37,617 bases of DNA from Geoglobus sp. (GTDB lineage Archaea > Halobacteriota > Archaeoglobi > Archaeoglobales > Archaeoglobaceae), in the NCBI GenBank assembly GCA_015522195.1, contig WAMS01000081.1, positions 1 to 37,617 of the forward strand. The letters run 5' to 3'. Positions 7,965 to 15,785 of the stretch are shown here, in pieces; position 1 is the first letter of the stretch; every line of letters begins with the position of its first letter. The notes under the pieces were generated by a model. It saw nothing but the letters and a program-made list of their open reading frames with translations. It had not been told where the DNA came from and ran no database searches. A program made the position numbers and the translations under genes.

Positions 7965-8521
7965 CTTTTCACCTCTATTTTTTCAGCAATTCCACTCTTT
8001 ATCAGGGCGTTAGCGTTAAGAGATGGGATCAATACCACATCCTCCTTTCTCAATTTATATGTTTTTCCATCAACACCCTCAAATTCAGGTATATCCTGCT
8101 TTATCCTGACAAGAATTCTATCTGGCTCCCTCTCGACCTTGACATTTTCCACCGGCCTGAATGATACAACCCTGTTTTTATAATCTTTCAGAAGGGACAG
8201 AAGTGAGCTGTAAAATTCTCTTTCAACAGAGATCATGTTCTCACTTCCTTCAATTCCGCTTTCAGTCCCGCATACCTCAGCCCATGCCATGTTTATTATT
8301 TTGATGGTTCTGAGCTCGAAAATTCGTTTCTGAATTCTCTTCAGAGTTCTCAGCTCCTCATCAATTTTATCAAATTCGTTTTCCCCAGCGTCTTTTTTTC
8401 TGTCATTAAGCTCCTCTATCCTTGAATTTATACGGAAAAACAGATCTTCATCTATCTTCTGTATTCCCTCCCTGCTTTTTTCAAGGAGTATCAGGAGCTC
8501 GTCAATATTCAACCCTACCAC
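7961..8521 (-). CDS. GINS complex subunit, Gins51 type
   Basis: Subunit of the archaeal GINS complex, which joins MCM helicase and GAN/RecJ in the CMG-like replicative complex. The protein has 186 aa. The order is an N-terminal helical A domain (residues 1 to about 110, with the long charged helix at about residues 25-75) followed by the small beta B domain ([20 protein letters not shown], then [10 protein letters not shown] and [10 protein letters not shown]). A-then-B order defines the Sld5/Psf1-like Gins51 class. The GTG start overlaps the priS stop by 7 nt; a TTG a few codons later (LNIDELL) is an alternative. The position directly after priS is a recurrent archaeal linkage and supports the call. 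Confidence 0.85.
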   Translation of the reverse strand: MVGLNIDELLILLEKSREGIQKIDEDLFFRINSRIEELNDRKKDAGENEFDKIDEELRTLKRIQKRIFELRTIKIINMAWAEVCGTESGIEGSENMISVEREFYSSLLSLLKDYKNRVVSFRPVENVKVEREPDRILVRIKQDIPEFEGVDGKTYKLRKEDVVLIPSLNANALIKSGIAEKIEVKR

Positions 8522-9579
8522 CCGTAAAGAGCAACATTTCTGCAGATCAGAAATACTGCCGCATATTCGGGAAGCTCATGTCTCCCCGGTTTCAGCCTGA
8601 ATTCTGTTTCATTGAGATTGAATCTGACCCTATTTTTAACCCTTACTCTGACACTCTCATCTCCGAAGACTATGGAATCTCTGAGGGGTTTAAAGCTCTT
8701 AATGGAATCTCTTGTCAGAGGAACAGCTTTTAAGGAGGTTTTTCCATGCAGCGAGCCGGGAAGCCTTATCAGTCTTTTCACATCTGCAGTGACAGGCGGA
8801 TCTATGTGAATCATCAATTTTTCTCTGCACTGATCAAAAATAACGGGAAGCTTTTTTATGAGGGATCTGGGCAGTTTTCTGAAATCACCACTCATCATTC
8901 TTTCTCTGTTTCCCGAAATAATCTTTTCGGCTTTTTCAGCTGTTTTCTTTCTTAAACCCAGTACTTCATGTGCTTTTCCTTCTTTGAAGATTTTTTCAAG
9001 GACAACTGTCATGCATTCCGATATCCTCAGTTTCTGGGATCCAGAGTTCATAACCTCCTGAAAGCTCAGCCCATTGATCATCAGATAGTCGACGATCTCT
9101 CTCCGTTCAGCAGGACCCAGCTCTGAAAATTCCCTGTCGCATACATGAATGTGGTATCCCCTGCTTCCGGAAAACACTATCTTCATCTTCCTTGCACCAA
9201 AATCAGTTTCAAGGATGTCGTGCAGCCTGATTATCTGTCTTTTAGCCTCACTCAGCCCACCTCTTGGCAGGTGATCAGCGTCAATATCAAATATCAGATC
9301 AGCTCCAAGCCACTCTTTTTTATCCATAGTCGGCGCATCCGGGTGCATGTAATATGCTGAAGAATGATATGCATGAAGTGGAGGACTCTTTACCATGTAC
9401 CCTTTCAGTTCTTCTTCACTCTCAAATGAGATGTGCCGCTTCATCAGGAATTCAGGAGCTGATTCGATGCCGACAAATGCCCATTCTCTTGATCTCATGT
9501 TTTCAGGAAGTGAGAGTTCTGACCTTGCGTAGTATTCTGAGAACTTCTGAGAGAGGTATGATCTTGTTATGGTGTCCAC
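8515..9579 (-). CDS. priS: DNA primase catalytic subunit PriS
   Basis: Small (catalytic) subunit of the archaeal/eukaryotic primase, 354 aa, which makes primers with PriL. The metal-binding acidic motif is LIFDIDADH (about residues 94-102), and the nucleotide-binding block is FSGSRGYHIHV (about 136-146). The conserved RLPGSLHGKTSLK segment near residue 270 carries the usual histidine and arginine. The start is GTG at 9579, with GGAG about 10 nt upstream. It is the first gene of the operon continuing into GINS, eL42, eS27 and ogg, all with overlapping or near-touching ends. The transporter gene at 9603 on the same strand ends 24 bp before this start, so read-through from it is possible. Confidence 0.95.
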   Translation of the reverse strand: MDTITRSYLSQKFSEYYARSELSLPENMRSREWAFVGIESAPEFLMKRHISFESEEELKGYMVKSPPLHAYHSSAYYMHPDAPTMDKKEWLGADLIFDIDADHLPRGGLSEAKRQIIRLHDILETDFGARKMKIVFSGSRGYHIHVCDREFSELGPAERREIVDYLMINGLSFQEVMNSGSQKLRISECMTVVLEKIFKEGKAHEVLGLRKKTAEKAEKIISGNRERMMSGDFRKLPRSLIKKLPVIFDQCREKLMIHIDPPVTADVKRLIRLPGSLHGKTSLKAVPLTRDSIKSFKPLRDSIVFGDESVRVRVKNRVRFNLNETEFRLKPGRHELPEYAAVFLICRNVALYGW

Positions 9580-9602
9580 AAAAACTGATCTCCTGAAAAA
9601 AT

Positions 9603-10484
9603 TTAACCATTACCGTTATCTTTCAGAACCATAAGAACACCTGAAATTATGAGAAATCCTCCAGAAAGAGTGTAAAGTGTGACTGGCTCTCCAAGAAGCA
9701 TCACTCCAGCAATTATCGAAACCAGGGGTATTGTCTGGAGGAAAACAGATGCTCTTGATGCCTCTTCCTTGCTGAGGAAATAGTACCATCCCTGGTAGGA
9801 AATGTATGTTGGAAAAATACCGAGAAATATAACTGAAAGAGCCGGTATGATGTCCACTGAAAGCATTTTGGAAAAGGAGCTTGCCGAGTAGATGGTCAGT
9901 GGCACAGTTCCGAGTACCATGGCGTAGGCTGTAAGGATTTGCGGGGAGTACTTTTTCATCATTATTTTTCCACCGACAGTGTATATGCCTGCAGAAAGCG
10001 TGCTGATAAACACTATGGCAATCCCCATCACATCTCCACCTGATTCAGGATCTGAAAGAAAATACACTCCAGAAAGAGCAAGAATTATGCCGGCAACTTT
10101 TCGAAGTGTTATCCTCTCATCAAGAAAAAGATAGGAGAAAAGAAGTACAAAAACAGGTGCGGTTGCTATTACAAGACTTGCAACTCCTGAAGAAACCATC
10201 GTTTCACCTGCATTGAGTGCAACATGGTATACGGTGACACCGAAAATACCGAGAATAAAAATCTTCCAGACATCTCTCTTCTCAATTCTATAGCCTTTAA
10301 TGAGGATTGTCGGGATAAATAGAAGGTCTGCTACAAGAAATCTCAAAAATGCAAGTTCATAAGGTGTAAAAAAGTTTACAGCATATTTTATTGCAGTAAA
10401 GGCGAGTCCCCAGAAAATCACGGTGAGGAACAGAACAGTCCATTTAAATACATCACTTTCTTCTCTGCTCAAGCCACACATCAC
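9603..10484 (-). CDS. EamA-family (DMT superfamily) membrane transporter
   Basis: Predicted ten-helix carrier of the drug/metabolite transporter superfamily, 293 aa. Two EamA repeats are visible: residues about 15-145 (FWGLAFTAIKYAV and the LVIATAPVFVLLFSYLFLDER end) and 155-290 (ending AGVMLLGEPVTLYTLSGGFLIISG). The glutamate-containing ends of the fourth helices are typical. The substrate is unknown; amino acids and metabolite export are common roles. The start at 10484 would overlap the upstream molybdopterin gene by 32 nt. A TTG five codons in, with GGGTGAT eight nt upstream, is an alternative. The overlap points to co-transcription with the molybdopterin protein. Confidence 0.85.
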   Translation of the reverse strand: MMCGLSREESDVFKWTVLFLTVIFWGLAFTAIKYAVNFFTPYELAFLRFLVADLLFIPTILIKGYRIEKRDVWKIFILGIFGVTVYHVALNAGETMVSSGVASLVIATAPVFVLLFSYLFLDERITLRKVAGIILALSGVYFLSDPESGGDVMGIAIVFISTLSAGIYTVGGKIMMKKYSPQILTAYAMVLGTVPLTIYSASSFSKMLSVDIIPALSVIFLGIFPTYISYQGWYYFLSKEEASRASVFLQTIPLVSIIAGVMLLGEPVTLYTLSGGFLIISGVLMVLKDNGNG

Positions 10485-10992
10485 CCGTTACATGATACCC
10501 TTTCTTCTCCCAGAATCCGTCTCTGTATGTGCTGGTGAATTCAATTCCATACAGCCATTTTGCACTCTTCCAGAAATAGAGATCAGGAATAACTGCTCTG
10601 ACCGGAAATCCATGTTCGATTGGAATGGTTTTTCCGTTCATCTTAAGGGCAAGAACTCCCCGTTTGAAATATTCAATGGGCACTGATGTTGAGTACCCAT
10701 CAAGGGACCTGAGGAGAACGAATTCTGCACTTTCTGGGCTGCAGACTGAGACGATATCCCTTGCTGCCACACCCTCCCATTCAATCCCGAGAACACTCCA
10801 CCCTTCAACACAGTGGACCGGGATTTTTACCCTGACCTGATTCATCTTCATAAGCTCATTGTAGCTGAATTCAGAGACGTTTTTAACGTTTCCAGTTATT
10901 TTCAGCCTGTAATTGCTGATATCAATATCAGGGGGTGAGGAGATGTTCAGAACCTTCAGTCTCTCAACCTCATACTGTCCTGGAGGGAGCAT
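10453..10992 (-). CDS. Minimal molybdopterin-dependent oxidoreductase (sulfite-oxidase fold)
   Basis: A 179-aa protein made almost only of the sulfite oxidase/MsrP-type molybdopterin-binding domain. The molybdenum-ligand cysteine is in VHCVEGWSVLGIEWEG (Cys near residue 60), followed by RSLDGYSTSVPIEY and the conserved HGFPVRAVIPDLYFWKSAKW with YGIEF. There is no signal peptide and no dimerisation domain, so the protein is cytoplasmic as written and smaller than sulfite oxidases or MsrP. The substrate is unknown. The ATG lies about 26 nt from a TATA-like element in the divergent promoter, suggesting a leaderless mRNA. It overlaps the DMT transporter by 32 nt. Confidence 0.82.
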   Translation of the reverse strand: MLPPGQYEVERLKVLNISSPPDIDISNYRLKITGNVKNVSEFSYNELMKMNQVRVKIPVHCVEGWSVLGIEWEGVAARDIVSVCSPESAEFVLLRSLDGYSTSVPIEYFKRGVLALKMNGKTIPIEHGFPVRAVIPDLYFWKSAKWLYGIEFTSTYRDGFWEKKGYHVTGDVWLEQRRK

Positions 10993-11063
10993 GATGGGAA
11001 GACACTATCCATGCATTTAAATTCTTCCTCAATCTTTTTTTACAGATCACATCAACATCCAGC
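10993..11063. promoter_or_regulatory. Divergent promoter region
   Basis: A 71-bp intergenic stretch between divergent genes. The element ATTTAAAT at 11014-11021 reads the same on both strands. It lies about 26 nt from the molybdopterin protein ATG (leaderless) and about 46 nt from the racemase ATG, leaving a short leader there. No other structure is evident. Confidence 0.4.
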
Positions 11064-11720
11064 ATGAGGAGAATTGGCATCGTTGGTGGACTGAGTCCTG
11101 AATCCACGCTGGAGTATTACAGGGAAATAATAGAGCAGTCAAAGAGAAAACTTCCGCCCTACGTATACCCTGAGGTTCTCATTTTCAGTGTTAACTTTGA
11201 CAGATTTCTTCATTCAGACTGGGATGGAAGAGAAAAAGTTCTCAAAGAGGCAATTTCCTCTCTGCTTTCTGCAAGAGCTGAAATTATTGCAATGGCATCC
11301 AACACACCACATTATCTTCTTGACAGACTGAAAAAGCAGTTTGATGCTGAGTTTGTAAGCATAGTGGATGCTGTGGCAGAAAAGGCAATTGAAGAAAATT
11401 ACAGGACACTTCTGCTGGTGGGAACGAAAACAACCATGACAGAAAAATTTTACAGAGAGGCTCTTGAGAGTAGAGGACTGGAGGTTAGAATTCCGGAAGA
11501 GGTGGAGGAGATTCACAGCATAATATTTGATGACCTGGTTTTCAGGGATTTGAAGAGAAGGGAGAGGCTTGTTGAGATCATTAACTCATACGATGCAGAT
11601 GCGGTTATTCTTGGATGTACAGAACTGCCATTGGCTGTAGGGGAAAAAGATGTGGAAATGGGGATAATAGATTCTGTTAAAGAGCATGTGAGAAGAATTC
11701 TTGACGCATCAATGGGGTAG
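11064..11720 (+). CDS. Aspartate/glutamate racemase family protein
   Basis: Protein of 218 aa with the two-domain Asp/Glu racemase fold. The N-terminus RRIGIVGGLSPESTLEYYREI and the second-domain motif ILGCTELPLAV are typical of aspartate racemases. The usual first catalytic cysteine (ACNT) is a serine here (MASNTPHYLL, about residue 79), while the second cysteine (GCTEL) is present. Known enzymes need a base on each face, so this one is either specific for one enantiomer direction, uses different chemistry, or acts on another substrate. The gene lies 34 bp before argB on the same strand, but argB has its own TATA element. Family assignment is secure; activity is uncertain. Confidence 0.8.
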   Translation: MRRIGIVGGLSPESTLEYYREIIEQSKRKLPPYVYPEVLIFSVNFDRFLHSDWDGREKVLKEAISSLLSARAEIIAMASNTPHYLLDRLKKQFDAEFVSIVDAVAEKAIEENYRTLLLVGTKTTMTEKFYREALESRGLEVRIPEEVEEIHSIIFDDLVFRDLKRRERLVEIINSYDADAVILGCTELPLAVGEKDVEMGIIDSVKEHVRRILDASMG

Positions 11721-11754
11721 AATTCTTTTTAAATATTGGGGGCAACTCTGAAAT

Positions 11755-12627
11755 ATGCGGGATGTCAGGGTTCTTGTTGAGGCTCTCCCATACATCCGGG
11801 ATTTTCATGGTCAAACAATGGTGATAAAGATAGGCGGGCATGCGATGGTCAGTGAGAGAATTCTTGAGAAAACAATAAGGGACATTCTGCTGCTGTACTT
11901 TGTTGGAATAAAGCCTGTTGTTGTTCACGGTGGTGGACCTGAAATAACTGAAAAAATGGAGAAATTCGGAATAAAGCCCAAGTTTGTCGATGGTCTGAGA
12001 ATAACAGACAGAGAGACAATTGAGATAGTCGAGATGGTTCTGGATGGTAAGATAAATTCAAAGATAGTTTCTTACTTCATAAAAAACGGTGGAAAGGCTG
12101 TTGGAATGTCTGGAAAGGATGGACTGCTTGTTGTTGCCAGAAAAAAGGTGGTGAAAAAGAAAATTGGAGAGCAGGAGGTGGAGGTGGATCTGGGATTTGT
12201 GGGGGAGACGGAGTTTGTAAATCCGAAAATTCTTGAAGTTATGATAGATAACGGTTACATTCCTGTGATCTCTCCCGTTGCGATAGATCTGAACGGCAAC
12301 ATATACAACATGAATGCCGATATTGTTGCGGGAGACATTGCAGGAGCTTTAAAGGCAAAGAAACTGATAATGCTCACAGATGTTGATGGGATTTTAAGAG
12401 ACACAGAAAATAAGGAGAGCCTCATCTCCAAATTAAGTCTTGATGAGCTTGAAAGAATGCTGAAAAATGGAAATCTGGATGGTGGCATGATTCCGAAAGC
12501 CGAGGCAATAATCAATGCCCTCAGAAATGGGGTTGAAAAGGCTCACATAATCAATGGCTCAAGAGAACACTCAATTCTGATTGAGCTGTTCACAAAGGAA
12601 GGTATCGGTACAATGGTTTACAGGTGA
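11755..12627 (+). CDS. argB: Acetylglutamate kinase
   Basis: Second step of arginine biosynthesis (or of the LysW-type pathway in some archaea): phosphorylates N-acetylglutamate with ATP. The protein has 290 aa, the normal length. Motifs are VIKIGGHAM for the phosphate loop, VVVHGGGPEI (substrate glycine loop), DGLRITD, GMSGKDG, NMNADIVAGDIA, LTDVDGIL, and GGMIPKAEA near the C-terminus. It matches the acetylglutamate rather than the LysZ version by overall pattern. A TATA element (TTTTTAAATA at about 11726) lies 25 nt before the ATG, so it is probably leaderless. Its stop overlaps the ribosome-binding site of the next gene, which implies coupling. No other arginine gene lies in the window. 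Confidence 0.94.
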   Translation: MRDVRVLVEALPYIRDFHGQTMVIKIGGHAMVSERILEKTIRDILLLYFVGIKPVVVHGGGPEITEKMEKFGIKPKFVDGLRITDRETIEIVEMVLDGKINSKIVSYFIKNGGKAVGMSGKDGLLVVARKKVVKKKIGEQEVEVDLGFVGETEFVNPKILEVMIDNGYIPVISPVAIDLNGNIYNMNADIVAGDIAGALKAKKLIMLTDVDGILRDTENKESLISKLSLDELERMLKNGNLDGGMIPKAEAIINALRNGVEKAHIINGSREHSILIELFTKEGIGTMVYR

Positions 12628-12631
12628 TGGG

Positions 12632-13396
12632 ATGAAACTGGGCTTTCAGCCTGATATTGATCACACTCTCAGTGAAGCTTTCAGATTTGCGAGAGAGAAT
12701 AATTTCGGACATGTGGAATTGTTGCTTGATCATCCCAGCTTCTACCATGAAAAAATTGCTCCCGAAGAAGTTACTGAGCTATCGAACAGCTATGATGTGG
12801 AGGTTCTGATTCATGCATCAGCCATAAACACCAACTTCATATCCATAAGCAGCGAGATGAGAAGGGCAAGCTACAGGGAAATTGAGAAAACAGTCTTATT
12901 TGCTGAAAAATGTGATGCAAAACTTGTAACAGTTCACATAGGATGGAATCCCGGATTTATAACTGCAAGAGGCTTTGTTTTCAGGGAAGAATGGTATGAC
13001 AGACACAATGAGAAGGTTCTGACTGAGGAGTTTCTTCCTTTCATCAGAAAGAATGAAATTGTGGCAATTGAGAATACAATAAACATCTCCGGGGGCATTA
13101 TGAGAGCACTTGAGAGAATAATTGAGGAGACCGAAGCAAAACTTACATTCGATATCGGTCATTTCTCTGTTAAGGGTGGACATGAGCTTTTTCTTGAAAA
13201 TTTTGACAGGGTTGAAAATGTACACCTTCACGATAACCGAAAGGAATATGATGAGCATCTCCAGCTTGGTAAGGGAGAAATTGATTTTGAACTCATTCCG
13301 AAGGATTATGACAGGTATCTCACGCTTGAGCTGAGAGATGAGGATGCAATACTTGGGTCGAGAGATTACATAATGGAATCCGGACTCTGGATGTAG
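12632..13396 (+). CDS. Xylose-isomerase-like TIM-barrel protein (sugar isomerase/endonuclease IV superfamily)
   Basis: A 254-aa protein of the AP endonuclease 2/sugar phosphate isomerase superfamily. Metal-ligand style motifs occur at the expected strand ends: HVELLLDHP, LIHASAINTNF, LVTVHIGWNPG, VAIENTIN, LTFDIGHFSVKG, VENVHLHDNRKEYDEH and LTLELRD. The DIGH and HLHDN blocks are especially characteristic. Isomerase, epimerase or nuclease activity cannot be distinguished from sequence. The start is ATG at 12632, with GGTGAT 3-8 nt upstream that overlaps the argB stop, so the gene is coupled to argB. An upstream start inside argB was rejected. Confidence 0.8.
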   Translation: MKLGFQPDIDHTLSEAFRFARENNFGHVELLLDHPSFYHEKIAPEEVTELSNSYDVEVLIHASAINTNFISISSEMRRASYREIEKTVLFAEKCDAKLVTVHIGWNPGFITARGFVFREEWYDRHNEKVLTEEFLPFIRKNEIVAIENTINISGGIMRALERIIEETEAKLTFDIGHFSVKGGHELFLENFDRVENVHLHDNRKEYDEHLQLGKGEIDFELIPKDYDRYLTLELRDEDAILGSRDYIMESGLWM

Positions 13397-13511
13397 CAGA
13401 GGGTGTGAAAAAAACTGTGAGTCATTATAATAATGTAATGGAAAATCGTTATAAAATCTTTCTGAGAAAGGAGCTGTTATAAATTCCAGATGATAGATTG
13501 AAGGGTTAAAT
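13397..13511 (+). promoter_or_regulatory. Promoter region of the GAF-PAS gene
   Basis: A 115-bp AT-rich gap. Two TATA-like elements are visible, GTTATAAAATC (about 13449-13459) and GTTATAAATTCC (about 13474-13485). The second is about 30 nt before the ATG at 13512, giving a very short or absent leader. Nothing else is recognisable. Confidence 0.4.
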
Positions 13512-14975
13512 ATGTTCGATCATGCTAAAGCACAGGAAATAGCCCTTAAATGGGTTGAAAGAGTTTCTGATTCGGTGCCTGAGGAGCTCTTTGACAGATT
13601 CAAAGAGCTGACGGTTGGTTTTCTGACAGACCTTCTTTCGGGAGAAAAAGATTTTGACAGTCTCTTAGAACAGATAGATGATTCACTGATTGAGGAAATG
13701 ATCCGAAAAGGACAGAGACCTGAGAATTTTATTGGGCGGCTGAACATTCTTCAGGAAATAATTTCAGAGAATGTTGATATAAGATCAGAGAGGTTCTACC
13801 TGACTTTTGAAGAATTGCAGATAAAGTTCCTGCAAAAGGTTTTGAAAATTTACTCAAAGGTTATAGCTGAGGAGAATCTTGAAAAAAGAAAAAGTGAAAG
13901 AGCCCTCAGAATTCTTGTCGATCTGAGTGATGTTATACTGAAAGCAGAAAGTGAAAGGGATCTTCTTGAAGACGTGTGCAGGATAGTGGTTGAAGTCGGG
14001 GGATATGACAGTGCATGGATAACCTATCCTGCAGAGAATGGCTCTTTCAGAGTCAGAACGCGATACGGTTCCGGCAGACTTCAGTATCTTGATAGCAGAA
14101 AATGGGATGAACTGCCTGCAGATGTGGCGATGGAAACAAAAAAACCAGTGTTGATTAAAAATTCTTTTAAAACTTCAGAACAGGATTCAATGAGGATTGT
14201 CTCTTTTCGTGAAGATTCAAATTACCTGCTGATAATACCGCTGAAATACAGAGATGAGATTTACGGTGCATTGAATATCTACACAGAGAAGGGAGATGGT
14301 TTTGATGATGAGGAACTGATTCTGCTCTCAAAATTCGCCGAAAATATCTCGTATGCTATTTCAAAAATGCGAACTGAAAGTGAAAAGAACAGAATCGACA
14401 AACTTTACAGACTTCTGCTTGATAACACAGGGACGGGTATTGTACTTCTTGATGGGGACAGGATAGTTTTTGCAAACAGGAAAATGGGCAATCTTCTCCA
14501 ATCCACAACCCGTGAACTGACTGGCAGAAATTTTATTGATTTTGTTCATGAGCAGGATAGAGAGAAGGTTACAATAACCCACAGAAATGTTGCGGAGTGT
14601 CGTTACTTCGATTCAATCAGTTACAGGATGAGATTTCATACATCAGGGGGAGATATAAAGCATGGGATGGCAGTTGTTACAAAATTTTCTGAGGAAGGCA
14701 GATTGATCCTTTCCCTCACAGACATTACAGACCTAACAAGAGCAAACAGACAGATTGAGGAAAACATCGAGACCTTTGCATTCCTTGTTGACAGAATAAG
14801 AAATCCGCTGACTGCAATATATGGTTTTGTCGATGAGTTCGAAAAAGACGAGCGGATAAGAAGGGTTGTTTTCAGACAGATTGAAAGAATAGTCGAACTT
14901 ATCCAGCAGCTGGAAGAGGGGTGGCTTGAATCAAATGGTGTCAGGGATCATCTGGGAATAACTGAGCGACAGTAA
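13512..14975 (+). CDS. GAF-PAS signalling protein with degenerate H-box and no ATPase domain
   Basis: A 487-aa cytoplasmic protein. Residues 1-135 are helical and charged, with no family recognised. Residues about 138-285 form a GAF domain (DLSDVILKAESERDLLEDVC to ISYAISKM). Residues about 295-410 form a PAS domain (LLLDNTGTGIVLLDGDRIVF, then a GGDIKHGMAVV core). The C-terminal 70 residues look like a histidine kinase dimerisation helix pair: FLVDRIRNPLTAIYGFVDEF aligns with the HE(L)RNPL box, but the phosphorylated histidine position is aspartate. No ATP-binding domain follows; the protein ends about 55 residues later. It may sense a ligand and dimerise with a partner kinase or response protein. 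There is no neighbouring partner: the provirus remnant begins right after the stop. Confidence 0.75.
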   Translation: MFDHAKAQEIALKWVERVSDSVPEELFDRFKELTVGFLTDLLSGEKDFDSLLEQIDDSLIEEMIRKGQRPENFIGRLNILQEIISENVDIRSERFYLTFEELQIKFLQKVLKIYSKVIAEENLEKRKSERALRILVDLSDVILKAESERDLLEDVCRIVVEVGGYDSAWITYPAENGSFRVRTRYGSGRLQYLDSRKWDELPADVAMETKKPVLIKNSFKTSEQDSMRIVSFREDSNYLLIIPLKYRDEIYGALNIYTEKGDGFDDEELILLSKFAENISYAISKMRTESEKNRIDKLYRLLLDNTGTGIVLLDGDRIVFANRKMGNLLQSTTRELTGRNFIDFVHEQDREKVTITHRNVAECRYFDSISYRMRFHTSGGDIKHGMAVVTKFSEEGRLILSLTDITDLTRANRQIEENIETFAFLVDRIRNPLTAIYGFVDEFEKDERIRRVVFRQIERIVELIQQLEEGWLESNGVRDHLGITERQ

Positions 14976-15097
14976 GCTTGTAACACTGCTTTAGAATTCT
15001 CTCCACTTTCATCAAAAATTCACCAACAGTCCCTGTCTCAGACACCTAAGCGCTGTCAACAAGTTCTATTCCTTCCTTTTTGCATGCTTTTTCAGGA

Positions 15098-15232
15098 ATG
15101 TGCAGTGTTACTTTCAAGGCAGCAGGACTGACTGTCAATGTTCAGGATGCAGTGATAACCAAGATCGATCCTGGTGATGTTGGAGAAGGGGCTGGGGAGG
15201 TTACAATTGAAGGATTGGTGTTGAGGGATTGA
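15098..15232 (+). pseudogene. Possible tail (tube) protein C-terminal remnant
   Basis: An open stretch of 44 codons ending VITKIDPGDVGEGAGEVTIE plus a short tail, with no plausible full-length upstream part; an in-frame stop lies at 15047-15049. The alternating, glycine-rich beta-type composition and its place ahead of the tail chaperone suggest the last part of a major tail protein. The link is inferred from style and order only. The chaperone gene begins about 550 bp downstream, after the inserted toxin-antitoxin pair. Confidence 0.35.
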
Positions 15233-15258
15233 GGAGAGTTGGACCTGACCAAAATTTT

Positions 15259-15519
15259 TCAGTAAACTTTCTTTCTGTGCCCAACAGTAATCAGCCAAAT
15301 TTCTTTTTCACCTTCAACAATTCGGTAAATCAACCGATATTTGCCAACTCTCAAAGACCACAAGCCAGAATAGTCGTAGGACAATGGTTTGCCAATTTTA
15401 GGATTATCTGAGAGTTTGGTGATAGCCTTAACGAGTCTCGAAACTAACTCTTTGTCTTTCTTGGTCAGATCTTTAAAGTTCTTCTCAAACTCAGGTGTTG
15501 CTCTAATCTTGTAGATCAT
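15259..15519 (-). CDS. RelE/ParE-superfamily toxin
   Basis: An 86-aa mRNA interferase-type toxin of the RelE fold. The pattern is typical: YKIRATPEFEKNFKDLTKKD helices, NPKIGKPLSYDYSGLWSLRV, then the beta-sheet core GKYRLIYRIVEGEKEIWLI and the ending VGHRKKVY with basic and tyrosine residues at the active face. In this family the toxin cleaves ribosome-bound mRNA unless bound by its antitoxin. It overlaps the antitoxin gene by 17 nt, in the usual order antitoxin then toxin. The pair lies between viral tail genes on the opposite strand. Confidence 0.88.
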   Translation of the reverse strand: MIYKIRATPEFEKNFKDLTKKDKELVSRLVKAITKLSDNPKIGKPLSYDYSGLWSLRVGKYRLIYRIVEGEKEIWLITVGHRKKVY

Positions 15520-15706
15520 TTAAAATCTCTTCGAACTCTCTCAACTCTCCTCTCTCAGCCTCTTTCACCCCTCTCTCAATTGATTTGGCAAATTCCTCGT
15601 CACTCATAATTTCGAGAGTTTCGATGATAGACTCTATCCTGCTTTTGATATCATTAAGGTCCTTGATAATGGAATACTTCTGCATGATTGTTTTTTGATC
15701 ACGCAT
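15503..15706 (-). CDS. RelB-like antitoxin of the adjacent RelE toxin
   Basis: A 67-aa acidic, helical protein. A long helix in the first half (SIIKDLNDIKSRIESIIETL) would dimerise, and the C-terminal half (MSDEEFAKSIERGVKEAERG and on) is the charged segment that wraps the toxin. I chose ATG at 15706; a GGAG lies about 14 nt upstream and a TATA element at 15757-15767 places the start of transcription near 15737. A longer start at 15757 would begin inside the promoter. No clear DNA-binding domain is visible, so autoregulation as seen in RelBE systems is uncertain. Confidence 0.75.
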   Translation of the reverse strand: MRDQKTIMQKYSIIKDLNDIKSRIESIIETLEIMSDEEFAKSIERGVKEAERGELREFEEILNDLQD

Positions 15707-15756
15707 GTTAATATGTGTTTCTCCATTTCCAATGTTCAGAAATGCTCTGACTTCCA

Positions 15757-15767
15757 TTTTTATATTT
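15757..15767. promoter_or_regulatory. Shared TATA element of antitoxin and tail chaperone
   Basis: The element TTTTATATTT on plus (AAATATAAAA on minus) is about 24 nt before the chaperone ATG at 15786 and about 25 nt before the inferred antitoxin transcript start on the other strand. One AT-rich box may thus serve both directions. Confidence 0.4.
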
Positions 15768-15785
15768 CCTGAGATGAGTTGGGAT

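Noticed and set aside
15046-15048. In-frame TAG as pyrrolysine readthrough
   Set aside because: No pyrrolysine genes or insertion context are visible and the frame is short; a decayed gene is simpler.
14976-15097. Second copy of the tRNA-Thr 3' end as the distal attachment site
   Set aside because: No GGTTCGAATCC-like sequence or its complement is present there.
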